Assembly (NCBI RefSeq): GCF_050563525.1
Contig: NZ_JBNXUN010000013.1
Coordinates: 71,120-135,119 of the forward strand
Direction: 5' to 3'
Length of the DNA: 64,000 nt
From: Falsiroseomonas sp050563525
Lineage (GTDB): Bacteria > Pseudomonadota > Alphaproteobacteria > Acetobacterales > Acetobacteraceae
The notes under the pieces are model-generated. The model worked only from the letters and a program-made list of their open reading frames with translations. It had not been told where the DNA came from and did no database searches. The number at the start of each line of letters is the position of its first letter. The first letter of the stretch is position 1. The translations under genes were made by a program, and so were the position numbers. Of the stretch, positions 50,916 to 59,962 are shown piece by piece.

Positions 50916-51311
50916 ATGACCCGCTTCAACCATCCCCCCACGCTCGAGGACATCGTGGAGATGGCCGAACAGGCCTTCTCCGCCATCCCCAAGGAGCTGC
51001 GCGACCTGGTGCGCGGCGCCGCCATCGTGGTGGAGGAGGTGGCGGATGACGAGACCGCCGCCGAACTCGGCTTCGAAAGCCCCTGGGCGCTGACCGGTCT
51101 GTATCGCGGCACGCCGATGACGCAGAAATCCGTCTTCGACGCGCCGGGGGAGCCCGACAGCATCACGCTGTACCGCGAGCCAATCCTTCTGGAATGGGTC
51201 GAGACCGGGGAGGACCTGTTCCGGCTGGTGCGCAACGTGCTGATCCACGAGATCGCGCACCATTTCGGCTTTTCCGACGATGACATCGACCGGCTGGAGG
51301 GCGACGGGTAG
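50916..51311 (+). CDS. Metallopeptidase family protein (zincin, HExxH)
   Basis: Protein of 131 residues of the small bacterial zincin family PF06262. It contains LIHEIAHHFGFSDDDIDRLE with the HExxH zinc motif close to the C-terminus, as is normal for the family, and FxxLPxExRDLV-type sequence at the start (FSAIPKELRDLVRGA). No signal peptide; probably cytosolic. GGAAGGA lies about 9 bases before the ATG. The function is unknown. Confidence 0.92.
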   Translation: MTRFNHPPTLEDIVEMAEQAFSAIPKELRDLVRGAAIVVEEVADDETAAELGFESPWALTGLYRGTPMTQKSVFDAPGEPDSITLYREPILLEWVETGEDLFRLVRNVLIHEIAHHFGFSDDDIDRLEGDG

Positions 51312-51334
51312 GGCGGGCGGCCCCCTCACCCCAA

Positions 51335-51362
51335 CCCTCTCCCCCAAGGGGGAGAGGGCTTT
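51335..51362. terminator. Hairpin terminator between convergent genes
   Basis: CCCTCTCCCCC (51335-51345) pairs with GGGGGAGAGGG (51348-51358) and is followed by CTTTT. This palindromic motif is found dispersed in many alphaproteobacterial genomes. It sits between the zincin gene and the end of ilvE and may stop transcription from the left. Confidence 0.75.
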
Positions 51363-51366
51363 TCAG

Positions 51367-52452
51367 CTACGCCTCGACCGGCACCTGCACCGTGCTGGTC
51401 CAGCCATGCGGGTCCGGCGCGGTGCCGTACTGGATGCCGACGATGGCGTCGTACAGCTTGCGGGTCAGCGCGCCCGTGTTGCCGTCGCCGATCCGCATCC
51501 GCTCCCCCTTGTAGCCCAGCTCCCCGATCGGGGAGACCACGGCGGCGGTGCCGGTGCCCCACATCTCGGTCAGGGTGCCGTCGCGGCCGGCCTGCATGAC
51601 CTCCTCGATGCTGATCCGGCGCTCGGAGACGGTCAGGCCCCAGTCGCGCAGCAGCGTCAGGATCGAATTGCGCGTCACGCCGTCCAGGATGGTGCCGGCC
51701 AGCGGCGGGGTCACCACTTCGTCGCCGATGCGCATCATGATGTTCATGGTGCCGACTTCGTCGATCCAGCGCCGCTCCACGCCATCCAGCCAGAGCACCT
51801 GGGTGTAGCCCTGGCGCTCCGCGTCCTGCTGCGCGGCGAGCGAGGCGGCGTAGTTGGCGGCGGCCTTGAGTTCGCCCAGGCCGCCCTGCACCGCGCGCAC
51901 ATGGGTATCCGTCGCCAGGATGCGCACCGGCTTCACGCCTTCCTTGTAGTAGGCGCCGACCGGGGAGCAGATGACGAAATAGGTGTAGCGGTGCGAGGGA
52001 TGCACGCCGAGCATCACGTCCGTGGCGATCACGGTCGGGCGGATGTACAGCGCCGTGCCCTGGGTGCGCGGAACCCATTCATGGTCCACCGCCACCAGCG
52101 CCTCGAAGGATTGCCGCACCAGTTCGGCATCGGGGGCCGGGATGCACAGGCCGGCGCAGGACTTGCCGAGGCGTTCGGCGTGGCGCTGCGCGCGGAACAG
52201 GCGGATCGCGCCGTCCGGCCCGCGGAACGCCTTCAGCCCGTCGAACACCGCCTGGGCGTAGTGCAACACCGTTGTGGCGGGGTCGAGCACCAGCGGCGCG
52301 TAGGGGACGATGCGCGGGTCATGCCAGCCCTTTCCGTCCTCATAGTCCATCAGGAACATGTGGTCCGTGAAGGATTTGCCGAAGACCAGTGCGGCATCGG
52401 CCGGCCGGGGCTTCGGCGTGCGCGTGCGGGTGGTGGGGAAGGAAGCGGTCAT
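51367..52452 (-). CDS. ilvE: Branched-chain amino acid aminotransferase
   Basis: PLP fold-type IV transaminase of 361 residues, the longer (eukaryote-like) IlvE type. Motifs: VLHYAQAVFDGLKAFRG, YIRPTVIATD, VQGGLGELKAAANYAASL with the PLP lysine, GVERRWIDEVGTMNIMM, and EMWGTGTAAVVSPIGEL. It performs the last step of Leu, Ile and Val biosynthesis. ATG 52452 is chosen; upstream sequence in frame looks non-coding. Confidence 0.95.
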   Translation of the reverse strand: MTASFPTTRTRTPKPRPADAALVFGKSFTDHMFLMDYEDGKGWHDPRIVPYAPLVLDPATTVLHYAQAVFDGLKAFRGPDGAIRLFRAQRHAERLGKSCAGLCIPAPDAELVRQSFEALVAVDHEWVPRTQGTALYIRPTVIATDVMLGVHPSHRYTYFVICSPVGAYYKEGVKPVRILATDTHVRAVQGGLGELKAAANYAASLAAQQDAERQGYTQVLWLDGVERRWIDEVGTMNIMMRIGDEVVTPPLAGTILDGVTRNSILTLLRDWGLTVSERRISIEEVMQAGRDGTLTEMWGTGTAAVVSPIGELGYKGERMRIGDGNTGALTRKLYDAIVGIQYGTAPDPHGWTSTVQVPVEA

Positions 52453-52554
52453 GGCGCTTGGCCTTTGTTGCGTGCGGCTGGATGCTATCGCAATAGCCGG
52501 TCGCGGCGGAGCCACCAAGAGGAACAATGCACCCATGCGCCAGGGGCATGATAA

Positions 52555-52569
52555 GTCAGCCTAGCTGAC
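52555..52569. promoter_or_regulatory. Palindrome upstream of ilvE
   Basis: GTCAGC-CTA-GCTGAC is a perfect 6-bp inverted repeat 103 bases upstream of the ilvE start. It may be an operator; no regulator is adjacent. Confidence 0.3.
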
Positions 52570-52575
52570 GTAGAT

Positions 52576-52599
52576 GGGAAGGGCGCGAACGCCCTCCCC
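52576..52599 (-). terminator. Hairpin after the family 5 binding-protein gene
   Basis: A 10-bp stem with one mismatch (52576-52585 with 52590-52599) closes on TTCG when read on the minus strand. It lies 11 bases after the stop of the upstream binding-protein gene. There is no T tract. Confidence 0.5.
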
Positions 52600-52609
52600 G
52601 GCGCGTAAA

Positions 52610-54193
52610 TCAGTTGCCGACGCGGACGAAGCGCAACGGGAACCAGTTGTCGGCGAGCTGCTGCAACTGGATGTTGTTGCGCGCGGCCCAGATCACCGTC
52701 TGCTGGTGCAGCGGCGCGTGGCCGGCCTGTTCGGTATGGATGCGCATGGCTTCCTCGATCATGCCCGCGCGCTTGGCGACATCGGTCTCCACCGCCATCA
52801 GGTTCACCAGTTCGTCGAAGCGGGCGTTGTTGAAGCCACCGACGTTGAACAGGCCGCGGTTGCCCTCCCGCGACGCCATCAGGTTGAAGAAGGCGTTGTG
52901 GGCGTCGTAGGTGTTGGGCGTCCAGCCGAGCATGTAGAAGCTGGTATTGTAGCGCGGGCCCAGGATCTCGGCGAAGTAGCGCGCGCGGGTCTGCGCATTC
53001 AGTGTCACACGGATGCCGATCCGGGCCAGCATGGCGACGGCTGCGGTGCAGATCGCCTCATCGTTCACGTAGCGATCGTTCGGGCAGTCCAGCGTCACGC
53101 CGAAGCCGTTGGGATAACCGGCTTCCGTCAGCAGGCGACGGGCCATGTCAGGGTTGTATTCCGGGATCTGGTCCCGCGCGTCGGTGTGGCCGTTGACGCC
53201 CGGGCCGATCATCAGGCCGGTGGCGCGCGCCTGGCCGCGCATGACGGTGCGGACGATGCCGGCACGGTCGATGGCGTGGTTGACGGCGCGGCGCACCCGC
53301 ACGTCCTGGAACGGGTTGCGGCCACGCACGTCGGACTTCAGCAGCTCCGCGCGCTGCTGGTCGAAGCCGAAGTAGATGGTGCGCAGTTCCGCCTGCTGGT
53401 GGATGGTGATGTTGGCGGTGCGCGACAGGCGCTGCGTGTCCTGCGGCGGCACGGTGTAGACCATGTCCACCTCGCCGCTCAGCAGCGCCGCGACGCGGGT
53501 CGCATCGTTCGAGATGACGTTGAACTCGACCCGCGTCAGGTTGTGCTCCGGCTTGTCCCACCAGCCGGGGTTCGGCGCCAGGACGGTGCGGCGATCCGGC
53601 TCGCGCGAGACCAGCCGGAAGGGACCGGTGCCCATCGCGTTGCGCGTCGCGAAATTCTCGGCACCTGTGGTCAGGTCGGCGCTGCGCGTGGCATTGTTCG
53701 CCTCGGCCCATTGGCGCGACATGATGCCGATGCCGGTGATCTCCTCGAGGAAGATCGGGTTCGGCGCGGTGGTCTCGACCTCCAGCGTATGGGCATCGAT
53801 CGCGCGGGCTTCCTTCACGGAGGCCAGGCTGCCGCCGACGTTGGAGCCGGGGCCCTTGGCGCGCTCGTAGGAGAAGACGACGTCGTCGGCGGTGAAGGGC
53901 GTGCCGTCCTGGAACGTCACGCCGCGGCGCAGGTGGAAGCGCCACACGGTCGGGCTCGGCTGTTCCCAGCGCTCCGCGAGGGAGGCCTCGACCTGCAACT
54001 GGCGGTTCCGGCGGACCAGCGGCTCGTAGATGTTGCCGTTGAACATCAGCAGGAAGGTTTCCTGCCGGGCGTAGGGATCCATGGAATTGACGTCGCCGTC
54101 ATTGGCCCAGCGGAACAGGTTGGCCTGGACGGCGGATGGGGTGGCGAGGGCGGTGCCCGCGACCAGCGCGGCGGCAATAAGACTACGGCGCAC
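52610..54193 (-). CDS. Family 5 ABC transporter substrate-binding protein (peptide/nickel type)
   Basis: Periplasmic binding protein of 527 residues with signal peptide (1-24, TALATPSAVQA). Typical SBP_bac_5 blocks are SMDPYARQETFLLMFNGNIYEPLV, RWEQPSPTVWRFHLRRGVTFQDGTPFTADDVVFSYER, GTGPFRLVSREPDR, and RVRRAVNHAIDRAGIV. It is related to dipeptide, oligopeptide or nickel binding proteins; the ligand is unknown. It stands alone, without Dpp/Opp permease or ATPase genes. Confidence 0.93.
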   Translation of the reverse strand: MRRSLIAAALVAGTALATPSAVQANLFRWANDGDVNSMDPYARQETFLLMFNGNIYEPLVRRNRQLQVEASLAERWEQPSPTVWRFHLRRGVTFQDGTPFTADDVVFSYERAKGPGSNVGGSLASVKEARAIDAHTLEVETTAPNPIFLEEITGIGIMSRQWAEANNATRSADLTTGAENFATRNAMGTGPFRLVSREPDRRTVLAPNPGWWDKPEHNLTRVEFNVISNDATRVAALLSGEVDMVYTVPPQDTQRLSRTANITIHQQAELRTIYFGFDQQRAELLKSDVRGRNPFQDVRVRRAVNHAIDRAGIVRTVMRGQARATGLMIGPGVNGHTDARDQIPEYNPDMARRLLTEAGYPNGFGVTLDCPNDRYVNDEAICTAAVAMLARIGIRVTLNAQTRARYFAEILGPRYNTSFYMLGWTPNTYDAHNAFFNLMASREGNRGLFNVGGFNNARFDELVNLMAVETDVAKRAGMIEEAMRIHTEQAGHAPLHQQTVIWAARNNIQLQQLADNWFPLRFVRVGN

Positions 54194-54241
54194 GAAGTTC
54201 TCCCGAACGATAGACGCCCCGAGCCTACCCCCGTCGGCAAC

Positions 54242-54275
54242 AAAATAAAACGGGGGCCTCCCTGCGGAGACCCCC
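54242..54275 (-). terminator. Terminator of the ATP synthase Fo operon
   Basis: Read on the minus strand, GGGGGTCTCC-GCAG-GGAGGCCCCC forms a 10-bp stem (with one T-G pair) followed by GTTTTATTTTG. It lies about 30 bases after the atpF stop. A classical intrinsic terminator. Confidence 0.85.
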
Positions 54276-54303
54276 TCGGGCAGGCCCGGCGATATGTACG
54301 GCT

Positions 54304-54822
54304 TCAGGCGGCGCGCAGGGCCCGCGGCAGGTCGGCGACCGCGCTGTCGATCAGCGCGGCGTCCTTCTTGGCGTCCATGGTCTCCGTCAGCAACTCCCGC
54401 GTCGCCGCGACGGCGATCTCGGCGGCGGCGTTGCGGACTTCGGCGATGGCACCGGCCTCCGCGGCGGCGATACGGTCGAGCGCCATACGCTCCCGCCGCT
54501 TGGCCGACTGCTCGGCCTCCAGCGCCGCGGCCTCGGCGACGCGGCCAGCCTCGACGCGGGCGCGGGCGATCATGTCCTCGGCCTCCGCGAGGGCGGCGGC
54601 GCGGTCGGCTTCCGCCTGCTGGCGCAGCGCCTCGGCCTCGGCCCGGAGGCGGGAGGCATCGGCGAGATCCGCCTGGATGCGGGCGCCGCGGGCGTCGAGC
54701 ATCGAGGTGATGCGCGCCCAGGCCGTGCGGCCGACGAGCAGCACGAACAGGATGAAGGAGATCGCGACCCAGAAGGTCGGGTTCAGCCAGAAATGCTCGT
54801 AGCCGTGATAGGTCGTGTCCAT
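54304..54822 (-). CDS. atpF: ATP synthase Fo subunit b
   Basis: Protein of 172 residues. One N-terminal membrane helix (FWVAISFILFVLLVGRTAW) is followed by a long charged coiled coil rich in Ala, Glu and Arg that forms the peripheral stalk. It is the last gene of the Fo operon. Together with the b' protein it makes the b/b' heterodimer typical of alphaproteobacteria. Confidence 0.93.
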   Translation of the reverse strand: MDTTYHGYEHFWLNPTFWVAISFILFVLLVGRTAWARITSMLDARGARIQADLADASRLRAEAEALRQQAEADRAAALAEAEDMIARARVEAGRVAEAAALEAEQSAKRRERMALDRIAAAEAGAIAEVRNAAAEIAVAATRELLTETMDAKKDAALIDSAVADLPRALRAA

Positions 54823-54832
54823 GGCGTGCTCC

Positions 54833-55333
54833 TCAGCCCTGGCCGCGGGCGGCGAGGGCACGATCCACGGCGGCGCCAACGGCGGCCGGCTCCGATTGCC
54901 CGGTCAGGCGCTGCATCAGCGCCTCCGCAGTCTCGGTCGAGACCTGGCGCAGCGCGCCCATGGCCGAATCCCGTGCCGCGGCGATGCGCGACTCGGCGGC
55001 GTTGATCTGTTCGGCCAGCCTTGCGGCCAGCGCCTCAGACCGTGCCGAGGCCTCGGCCTGTGCGGACTGCATGGCGGCGGCGATGGCCGCCTGTGCTTCC
55101 GCACGAGCCTTGTTCGTCGCCTCGCGATGCGCGGCGATGGCCGCATCGGCTTCCGCCTTGGCCCCCTGCGCGGCTTCGAGGTCGCCCTCGATCCGGCGCC
55201 GGCGATCCTCCAGCACCGCCTCCACGCGCGGCAGCGCGTAGGTGGACAGCACGTAGTAGAGGACCCCGAAGATGATGAACAACCAGACGATCTGGGCGAT
55301 CATCAACGGGTTGCCGAAATCGAGCTGCGGCAT
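54833..55333 (-). CDS. atpF': ATP synthase Fo subunit b'
   Basis: Protein of 166 residues. The membrane helix PLMIAQIVWLFIIFGVLYYVLSTYALPRV, followed by a long Ala/Glu/Arg coiled coil, is characteristic of b' (AtpG/AtpX) subunits. It is the partner of subunit b in the peripheral stalk and lies 10 bases upstream of atpF. Confidence 0.93.
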   Translation of the reverse strand: MPQLDFGNPLMIAQIVWLFIIFGVLYYVLSTYALPRVEAVLEDRRRRIEGDLEAAQGAKAEADAAIAAHREATNKARAEAQAAIAAAMQSAQAEASARSEALAARLAEQINAAESRIAAARDSAMGALRQVSTETAEALMQRLTGQSEPAAVGAAVDRALAARGQG

Positions 55334-55426
55334 GGTGTCCCTCGTCAGCGTCCCAACCGCGCGCCACCCATCGGCGGCGCGCCCCGAACCCCTGCACTGG
55401 CCGGCCCCGTGGGACCGGCCGGCGGA

Positions 55427-55663
55427 TCAGGTGAACAGGATGAGGAAGGCGATCAGCAGTGCGAACAGCGCGACGGCTTCCGTGAGCGCGAAGCCCAGAA
55501 TGCCGATCGGGAACACCGCGTCGCGGGCCGCCGGGTTGCGCGCCACGCTGGTGATCAGCGCGGAGAAGATGTTGCCGATGCCGAGGCCGACGCCGAACAG
55601 CGCGATAACGGCAATGCCGGCCCCGAGGGCCTTGTAGGCGGCGACGTAGGCTGCGGGATCCAT
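55427..55663 (-). CDS. atpE: ATP synthase Fo subunit c
   Basis: Proteolipid of 78 residues with two helices joined by the RNPAARD polar loop. The ion-binding carboxylate sits in LGFALTEAVALFALLIAF of helix 2 as glutamate. No Na+-binding signature is evident, so proton coupling is expected. It forms the rotor ring. Confidence 0.97.
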   Translation of the reverse strand: MDPAAYVAAYKALGAGIAVIALFGVGLGIGNIFSALITSVARNPAARDAVFPIGILGFALTEAVALFALLIAFLILFT

Positions 55664-55711
55664 CAGGTTGCCCTTTGCTGATTCAAGTTGTCAGGAAATC
55701 TGTCCGAGCGA

Positions 55712-56467
55712 TCAGTGCAGGTGCACCGCGTCGTGCAGGTAGATGCTGGTCAGGATGGCGAACACATAGGCCTGGAGGAACGCCACCAGGACCTCGAACC
55801 CGACCAGGGCGACGTTGACCGTCAGCGGCAGGACCGCCACCAGCGGGCCCACGGCGCCAAGCCCACCGAGCAGCACGACGAAGGTGGCGAACACCTTCAG
55901 CATGACGTGGCCGGCGACCATGTTCGCGAAAAGCCGGATCGAAAGGCTGACCGGCCGCGAGAGGTAGGACACGATCTCGACCGGAATGATGATCGGCGCC
56001 AGCCAGATCGGCGCGCCTTCCGGGAAAAAGTATCCGAAGAACTTCGTGCCGTGCAGCGCCAGCGCCACCACCGTGATCAGCACGAACACCAGGGCCGCCA
56101 GCGCGAAGGTCACCGCGATGTGGCTGGTGAAGGTGAAGGCGTAGGGCAGCAGGCCCAGCAGGTTGCCGAACAGCACGAACATGAACAGCGTGAAGACGAA
56201 GGGGAAGAAGCGCTTCCCCTCATGCCCGACCTGGCCGACGACCAGGCCCTGGACGAATTCGTAGGAGGCTTCCGCCAGCGACTGCAGCCGCCCCGGCACC
56301 ACCGCACGCTTCGACATGCCGAACATGATCAGCGCCGTGATCAGCCCCGCCGCCAGCAGCATATGCGCATTGGACTGCGAGAAGCCCACCGCGGAGCCGA
56401 CCGGGCCCAGCATGGGGATCAGCTGGAACTGGCTCAGCGCGTCGATCGTCTGTCCTTCGGCGGCCAC
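55712..56467 (-). CDS. atpB: ATP synthase Fo subunit a
   Basis: Membrane protein of 251 residues. The essential arginine lies in VSLSIRLFANMVAGHVML, in the helix facing the c-ring; FGNLLGLLPYAFTFTSHI and FLQAYVFAILTSIYLHDAVHLH are further family blocks. It forms the proton half-channels. It is upstream of atpE in the usual order. Confidence 0.97.
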   Translation of the reverse strand: MAAEGQTIDALSQFQLIPMLGPVGSAVGFSQSNAHMLLAAGLITALIMFGMSKRAVVPGRLQSLAEASYEFVQGLVVGQVGHEGKRFFPFVFTLFMFVLFGNLLGLLPYAFTFTSHIAVTFALAALVFVLITVVALALHGTKFFGYFFPEGAPIWLAPIIIPVEIVSYLSRPVSLSIRLFANMVAGHVMLKVFATFVVLLGGLGAVGPLVAVLPLTVNVALVGFEVLVAFLQAYVFAILTSIYLHDAVHLH

Positions 56468-56511
56468 GCGATATCTCCCGACGCCGCCACCGCGGCAGCC
56501 TCAATCAGTGC

Positions 56512-56805
56512 CTACTTCTTCGCAGCGTTGCGCGGGTTGAACAGCCGAAACACGTTCATGACCCCGGCGACGCTGCCGAACACGAAGAACAGCAGGAACA
56601 GCCACGGCCAGGTGCCCAGCCAGCGGTCCAGGAACCAGCCGATGGCCACACCCACGATCAGCGCCGAGACGACCTCGACACCCGCGCGGAAACCGACACC
56701 CCAATTGCTCGATGGCAGGGGACCGTTGAGGCCCGGCTTGGGATCCATCCCCTGCCGCGCCCGGGCCTGCCGGAGCCTTTTCTCGAAGCCGTCGTCTTCC
56801 GCCAT
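56512..56805 (-). CDS. atpI: AtpI/AtpZ family protein
   Basis: Small membrane protein of 97 residues at the head of the Fo operon. Two helices (GVEVVSALIVGVAIGWFLDRWL and PWLFLLFFVFGSVAGVMNVF) flank a short loop, as in the AtpI/AtpZ family implicated in c-ring assembly or Mg2+ supply. A charged N-terminus (DGFEKRLRQARARQ) precedes them. The start ATG 56805 has GGGGAAAG-type purines upstream. Confidence 0.9.
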   Translation of the reverse strand: MAEDDGFEKRLRQARARQGMDPKPGLNGPLPSSNWGVGFRAGVEVVSALIVGVAIGWFLDRWLGTWPWLFLLFFVFGSVAGVMNVFRLFNPRNAAKK

Positions 56806-56944
56806 CCGTTGCTTTCCCCTGCGGTCGCCCCGCCCGGAAGGCGGCCCGCTCCTACGGCGTAGGGGCAGGAGTGTCAAGGTGATGAACGCGGTGCAACATG
56901 GTTCGACGAAGGCCCTCCCCCCACTTTCCATGGAGGAGAAGGCG

Positions 56945-58840
56945 TCATGCCCCAATGAATCCGCCGGACTGCATCTGCCACAGCTTCGCATAGACCCCGC
57001 CACGGGCCAGTAGTTCGGCGTGGCTGCCCTGTTCCGCGACGGCGCCTTCGGACAGAACCACCAGCCGGTCCATGCGCGCCAGCGTGGACAGGCGGTGCGC
57101 CACCGCGATCACCGTCTTGCCTGCCATCAGCCGCTCCAGACTGGCCTGGATCGCCGCCTCCACCTCCGAGTCGAGGGCGCTGGTCGCCTCGTCCAGCAGC
57201 AGGATGGGGGCGTCCTTCAGCAGCACGCGGGCGATCGCCACCCGCTGTCGCTGGCCACCCGAGAGCTTCACGCCACGCTCCCCCACATGGGCATCGTAGC
57301 CGGTGCGGCCGCGCCAGTCGGACAGGGCCACGATGAACTCATGCGCCTCCGCCCGCTTGGCCGCCTCCACCACCTCCGCCGGGCTGGCATCCGGCCGGCC
57401 GTAGCGGATGTTCTCCAGGATGGAGCGATGCAGCAGCGCGGTGTCCTGCGTCACCACCCCGATCGAGGTCCGCAGGCTTTCCTGGGTCACCCCTGAGATG
57501 TCCTGGCCATCGACCAGAATGCGCCCGCCCTCCGGCGTGAAGAAGCGCAGCAGCAGGTTGATGGCGGTGGTCTTGCCGGCGCCGGAATGGCCGACCAGGC
57601 CGACCCGCTCGCCCGCCGCAATCTCCAGGTCGAAGTCGTGCAGGACTGCCCCCCGCACGGGCGCGTCCGGGCCATCCGGCACCCGGCCATAGCCGAAGCG
57701 CACATCCTCGAACCGGATGGCACCGCGCGGCACGGCCAGCACCTTCGCATCCGGTGGGTCCGGGGCGGTACGGGGCACGGCGATGCTGCCCATGGCTTCC
57801 TGCACCACGCCGATATTCTCGAAGATGCCGGCCACATTGAAGGCGACCCAGCCGGAAATGTTGGCAATCTGCCAGGCCATCGGCAGCGCCGCCGCCACGG
57901 TCGCCAGCGGTACCTCCCCCCGCGACCACAGCCAGATCGCGAGCGCCGCGGTGCTGGTCAGCATCAGGGCGTTCAGGGTGGACAGCAGGAAGCCGTTCAG
58001 CGTCACCAGCCGGGTCTGGTGGGCGAAGTCCCGGTTCAACTGCTGCAGGGACTCCCGCACCCAGGCATCTTCCTGCTCGGCGCGGGCGAACAGCTTCACC
58101 GTGACGATGTTGGTGTAGCTGTCCACCACCCGCCCGGTCAGCAGGCTACGCGACTCGGAGGCCTTGCGGGACCGGTCGCGCATCCGCGGCACGATCAGCC
58201 GCAGCAGCGTGGCGTAAAGCGTGAACCAGACCAGGATCGGAAGCGCCAGCCGCCAGTCGGTGGCTGACAGCACCAGCACCGCCCCGGTGCCGTACACCAG
58301 GATGTACCAGACGGCGTTCACCGACTGTACCACGCTTTCCCGCAGCGCCGGGCCGGCCTGCATGACCCGGTTGGCGATGCGGCCTGCGAAGTCCTCCTGG
58401 AAGAAGGCCCAACCCTGGCGCACCACCTGCCAGTGGCTCTGCCAGCGGATCATCGCCGTGACGGCGGGGATGATGGCCTGCTGGGTCACCAGGTTCTGGC
58501 ACAGGATGGCGCTGGGCCGGGCGAACAGCAGCACCGCCGCCATGCCCATCAGCGTGCCGCCGGCGGCGTCCCAGATGCGCTCCGGCCCATGCGCCTCCAG
58601 CAGCCCGACGACGCGGCCGATGAAGATCGGGATCAGCAGGTCGAGCAGCGCGACGGTCAGCCCGGTGGCGAACAGCAGGCCGAACAGCGCCCGCGCCTGG
58701 CGCGCGAAGTGCCAGTAGAAGCCGACCAGCCGGCGCGGCGGCGGCGCCTCGGGCACCGGGACGCCGGCCCAGCGTGAGGCACGGGCGCCGGGCGGCGCCA
58801 CCGGATCGACGGCGCCTTCGAACAGACGGAACAGGAACAT
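56945..58840 (-). CDS. ABC transporter, fused permease and ATPase (exporter type)
   Basis: Half-transporter of 631 residues. Six membrane helices (about 45-330) precede the ATPase domain (about 375-620) with Walker A GHSGAGKTT near residue 417, the signature LSGGQRQRVAIAR near 525, Walker B ILLLDEATSALD and the H-loop AVAHRLSTL. It works as a homodimer or heterodimer. Among exporters it resembles MsbA-like and multidrug types; the substrate is unknown. No accessory membrane-fusion gene is adjacent. Confidence 0.93.
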   Translation of the reverse strand: MFLFRLFEGAVDPVAPPGARASRWAGVPVPEAPPPRRLVGFYWHFARQARALFGLLFATGLTVALLDLLIPIFIGRVVGLLEAHGPERIWDAAGGTLMGMAAVLLFARPSAILCQNLVTQQAIIPAVTAMIRWQSHWQVVRQGWAFFQEDFAGRIANRVMQAGPALRESVVQSVNAVWYILVYGTGAVLVLSATDWRLALPILVWFTLYATLLRLIVPRMRDRSRKASESRSLLTGRVVDSYTNIVTVKLFARAEQEDAWVRESLQQLNRDFAHQTRLVTLNGFLLSTLNALMLTSTAALAIWLWSRGEVPLATVAAALPMAWQIANISGWVAFNVAGIFENIGVVQEAMGSIAVPRTAPDPPDAKVLAVPRGAIRFEDVRFGYGRVPDGPDAPVRGAVLHDFDLEIAAGERVGLVGHSGAGKTTAINLLLRFFTPEGGRILVDGQDISGVTQESLRTSIGVVTQDTALLHRSILENIRYGRPDASPAEVVEAAKRAEAHEFIVALSDWRGRTGYDAHVGERGVKLSGGQRQRVAIARVLLKDAPILLLDEATSALDSEVEAAIQASLERLMAGKTVIAVAHRLSTLARMDRLVVLSEGAVAEQGSHAELLARGGVYAKLWQMQSGGFIGA

Positions 58841-58890
58841 CCGGCTAGAAGCGCCGCCCAGGCCTCGGCGTCAACAGCCGGCCCGGCGCC

Positions 58891-59865
58891 TCAGGTGTCG
58901 AGCCGCACATTCGCCGCCCGCGCCACCTCGCGCCACTTGGCGATCTCTGCGGCGATGAAGCGACCATACTCCTCCGGCGTCCCCGGGTCGGGGAAGCCGC
59001 CAAGCTGCATCATGCGGGCGGAGACGCCGGGATCGCGCAGGATCGCCACCGCATCGGTGTTGATCCGCCGGATGATCGCGGCCGGCGTGCCTGCCGGTGC
59101 CACGATGCCGGACCAGCCCAGCGCCTCGAACCCCGGCGAGACGGTCTCCGCCACGGTCGGCACGTCCGGCAGTTGCGGCGTGCGCGCCCGCCCGGTGACG
59201 GCCAGCGCCCGGATGCGGCCGCCCTGGATGTTCGGCAGGGCGGAGGCGAGGCTGTCCACCATCACCTTCACGTTGCCGGCGATCAGGTCCGCCATGGCGG
59301 GGCCGCTGCCGCGATAGGGCACGTGCTGCATCTGCAGGCCCAGCCGGTGCGCCAGCATCTCGGCCGTCATGTGCTGCGCGGTGCCCGGCCCGGCGGAGGC
59401 ATATTGCACCCGCCCCGGCTGCGCCTTCGCCAGCGCCACGAAGCCGGCGATGTCCGCCGCCTCGAAGGACGGGTGCGCGACGAAGACCAGCGGCAGCGTG
59501 AAGATGTTGGTGATGGCGGCGAAGTCCTTCTCCGCGTCGTAGGGCAGCCGCGCCATGACGGAGGGGTTCACGCCCAGGGTGCCGGAGGTGCCGATGCCCA
59601 GCGTGTAGCCATCCGGCGTGGCACGGGCCACCGCATCCATGCCGATGGCGCCCGCGCCACCCGCCCGGTTTTCCACGACGACGCGCTGCGGCCAGCGCTT
59701 GGAAAGCTCGTCCGCCATGACACGGGCGAAGATGTCCGCGGCCTGTCCGGGCGGGAATGGCACGATCATCCGCACCGGGCGGTCCGGCCAGGCCTCCTGC
59801 GCCTGGGCGGCGCGCAGGGCGGGTAGCGCCAGGGCGGCGCCGAGCAGGCAGCGACGTGTGGTCAT
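58891..59865 (-). CDS. Bug family (tripartite tricarboxylate-type) substrate-binding protein
   Basis: Periplasmic protein of 324 residues with signal peptide (1-22, LLGAALALPALRAAQAQ). Blocks: WPDRPVRMIVPFPPGQAADIFARV, VENRAGGAGAIGMDAVARA, HVPYRGSGPAMADLIAGNV, IRALAVTGRARTPQLPDVPTVAE and GWSGIVAPAGTP. This is an intact member, unlike the one at 42.3 kb. No TctA/TctB permease is nearby. The ligand is probably a carboxylate. Confidence 0.93.
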   Translation of the reverse strand: MTTRRCLLGAALALPALRAAQAQEAWPDRPVRMIVPFPPGQAADIFARVMADELSKRWPQRVVVENRAGGAGAIGMDAVARATPDGYTLGIGTSGTLGVNPSVMARLPYDAEKDFAAITNIFTLPLVFVAHPSFEAADIAGFVALAKAQPGRVQYASAGPGTAQHMTAEMLAHRLGLQMQHVPYRGSGPAMADLIAGNVKVMVDSLASALPNIQGGRIRALAVTGRARTPQLPDVPTVAETVSPGFEALGWSGIVAPAGTPAAIIRRINTDAVAILRDPGVSARMMQLGGFPDPGTPEEYGRFIAAEIAKWREVARAANVRLDT

Positions 59866-59962
59866 CGGCCGGTCTTCCCCATGCAGCGGCGGTTGTCCCG
59901 CCTTGTCGGATGCAGCCGCCTTGCGGCTGGCCGCGGCATGGTTGGCGCGGCGCGGAGCAGGG

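Noticed and set aside
54833..55333. Duplicate atpF gene as an anomaly
   Set aside because: The b/b' pair is normal for alphaproteobacteria and photosynthetic lineages.
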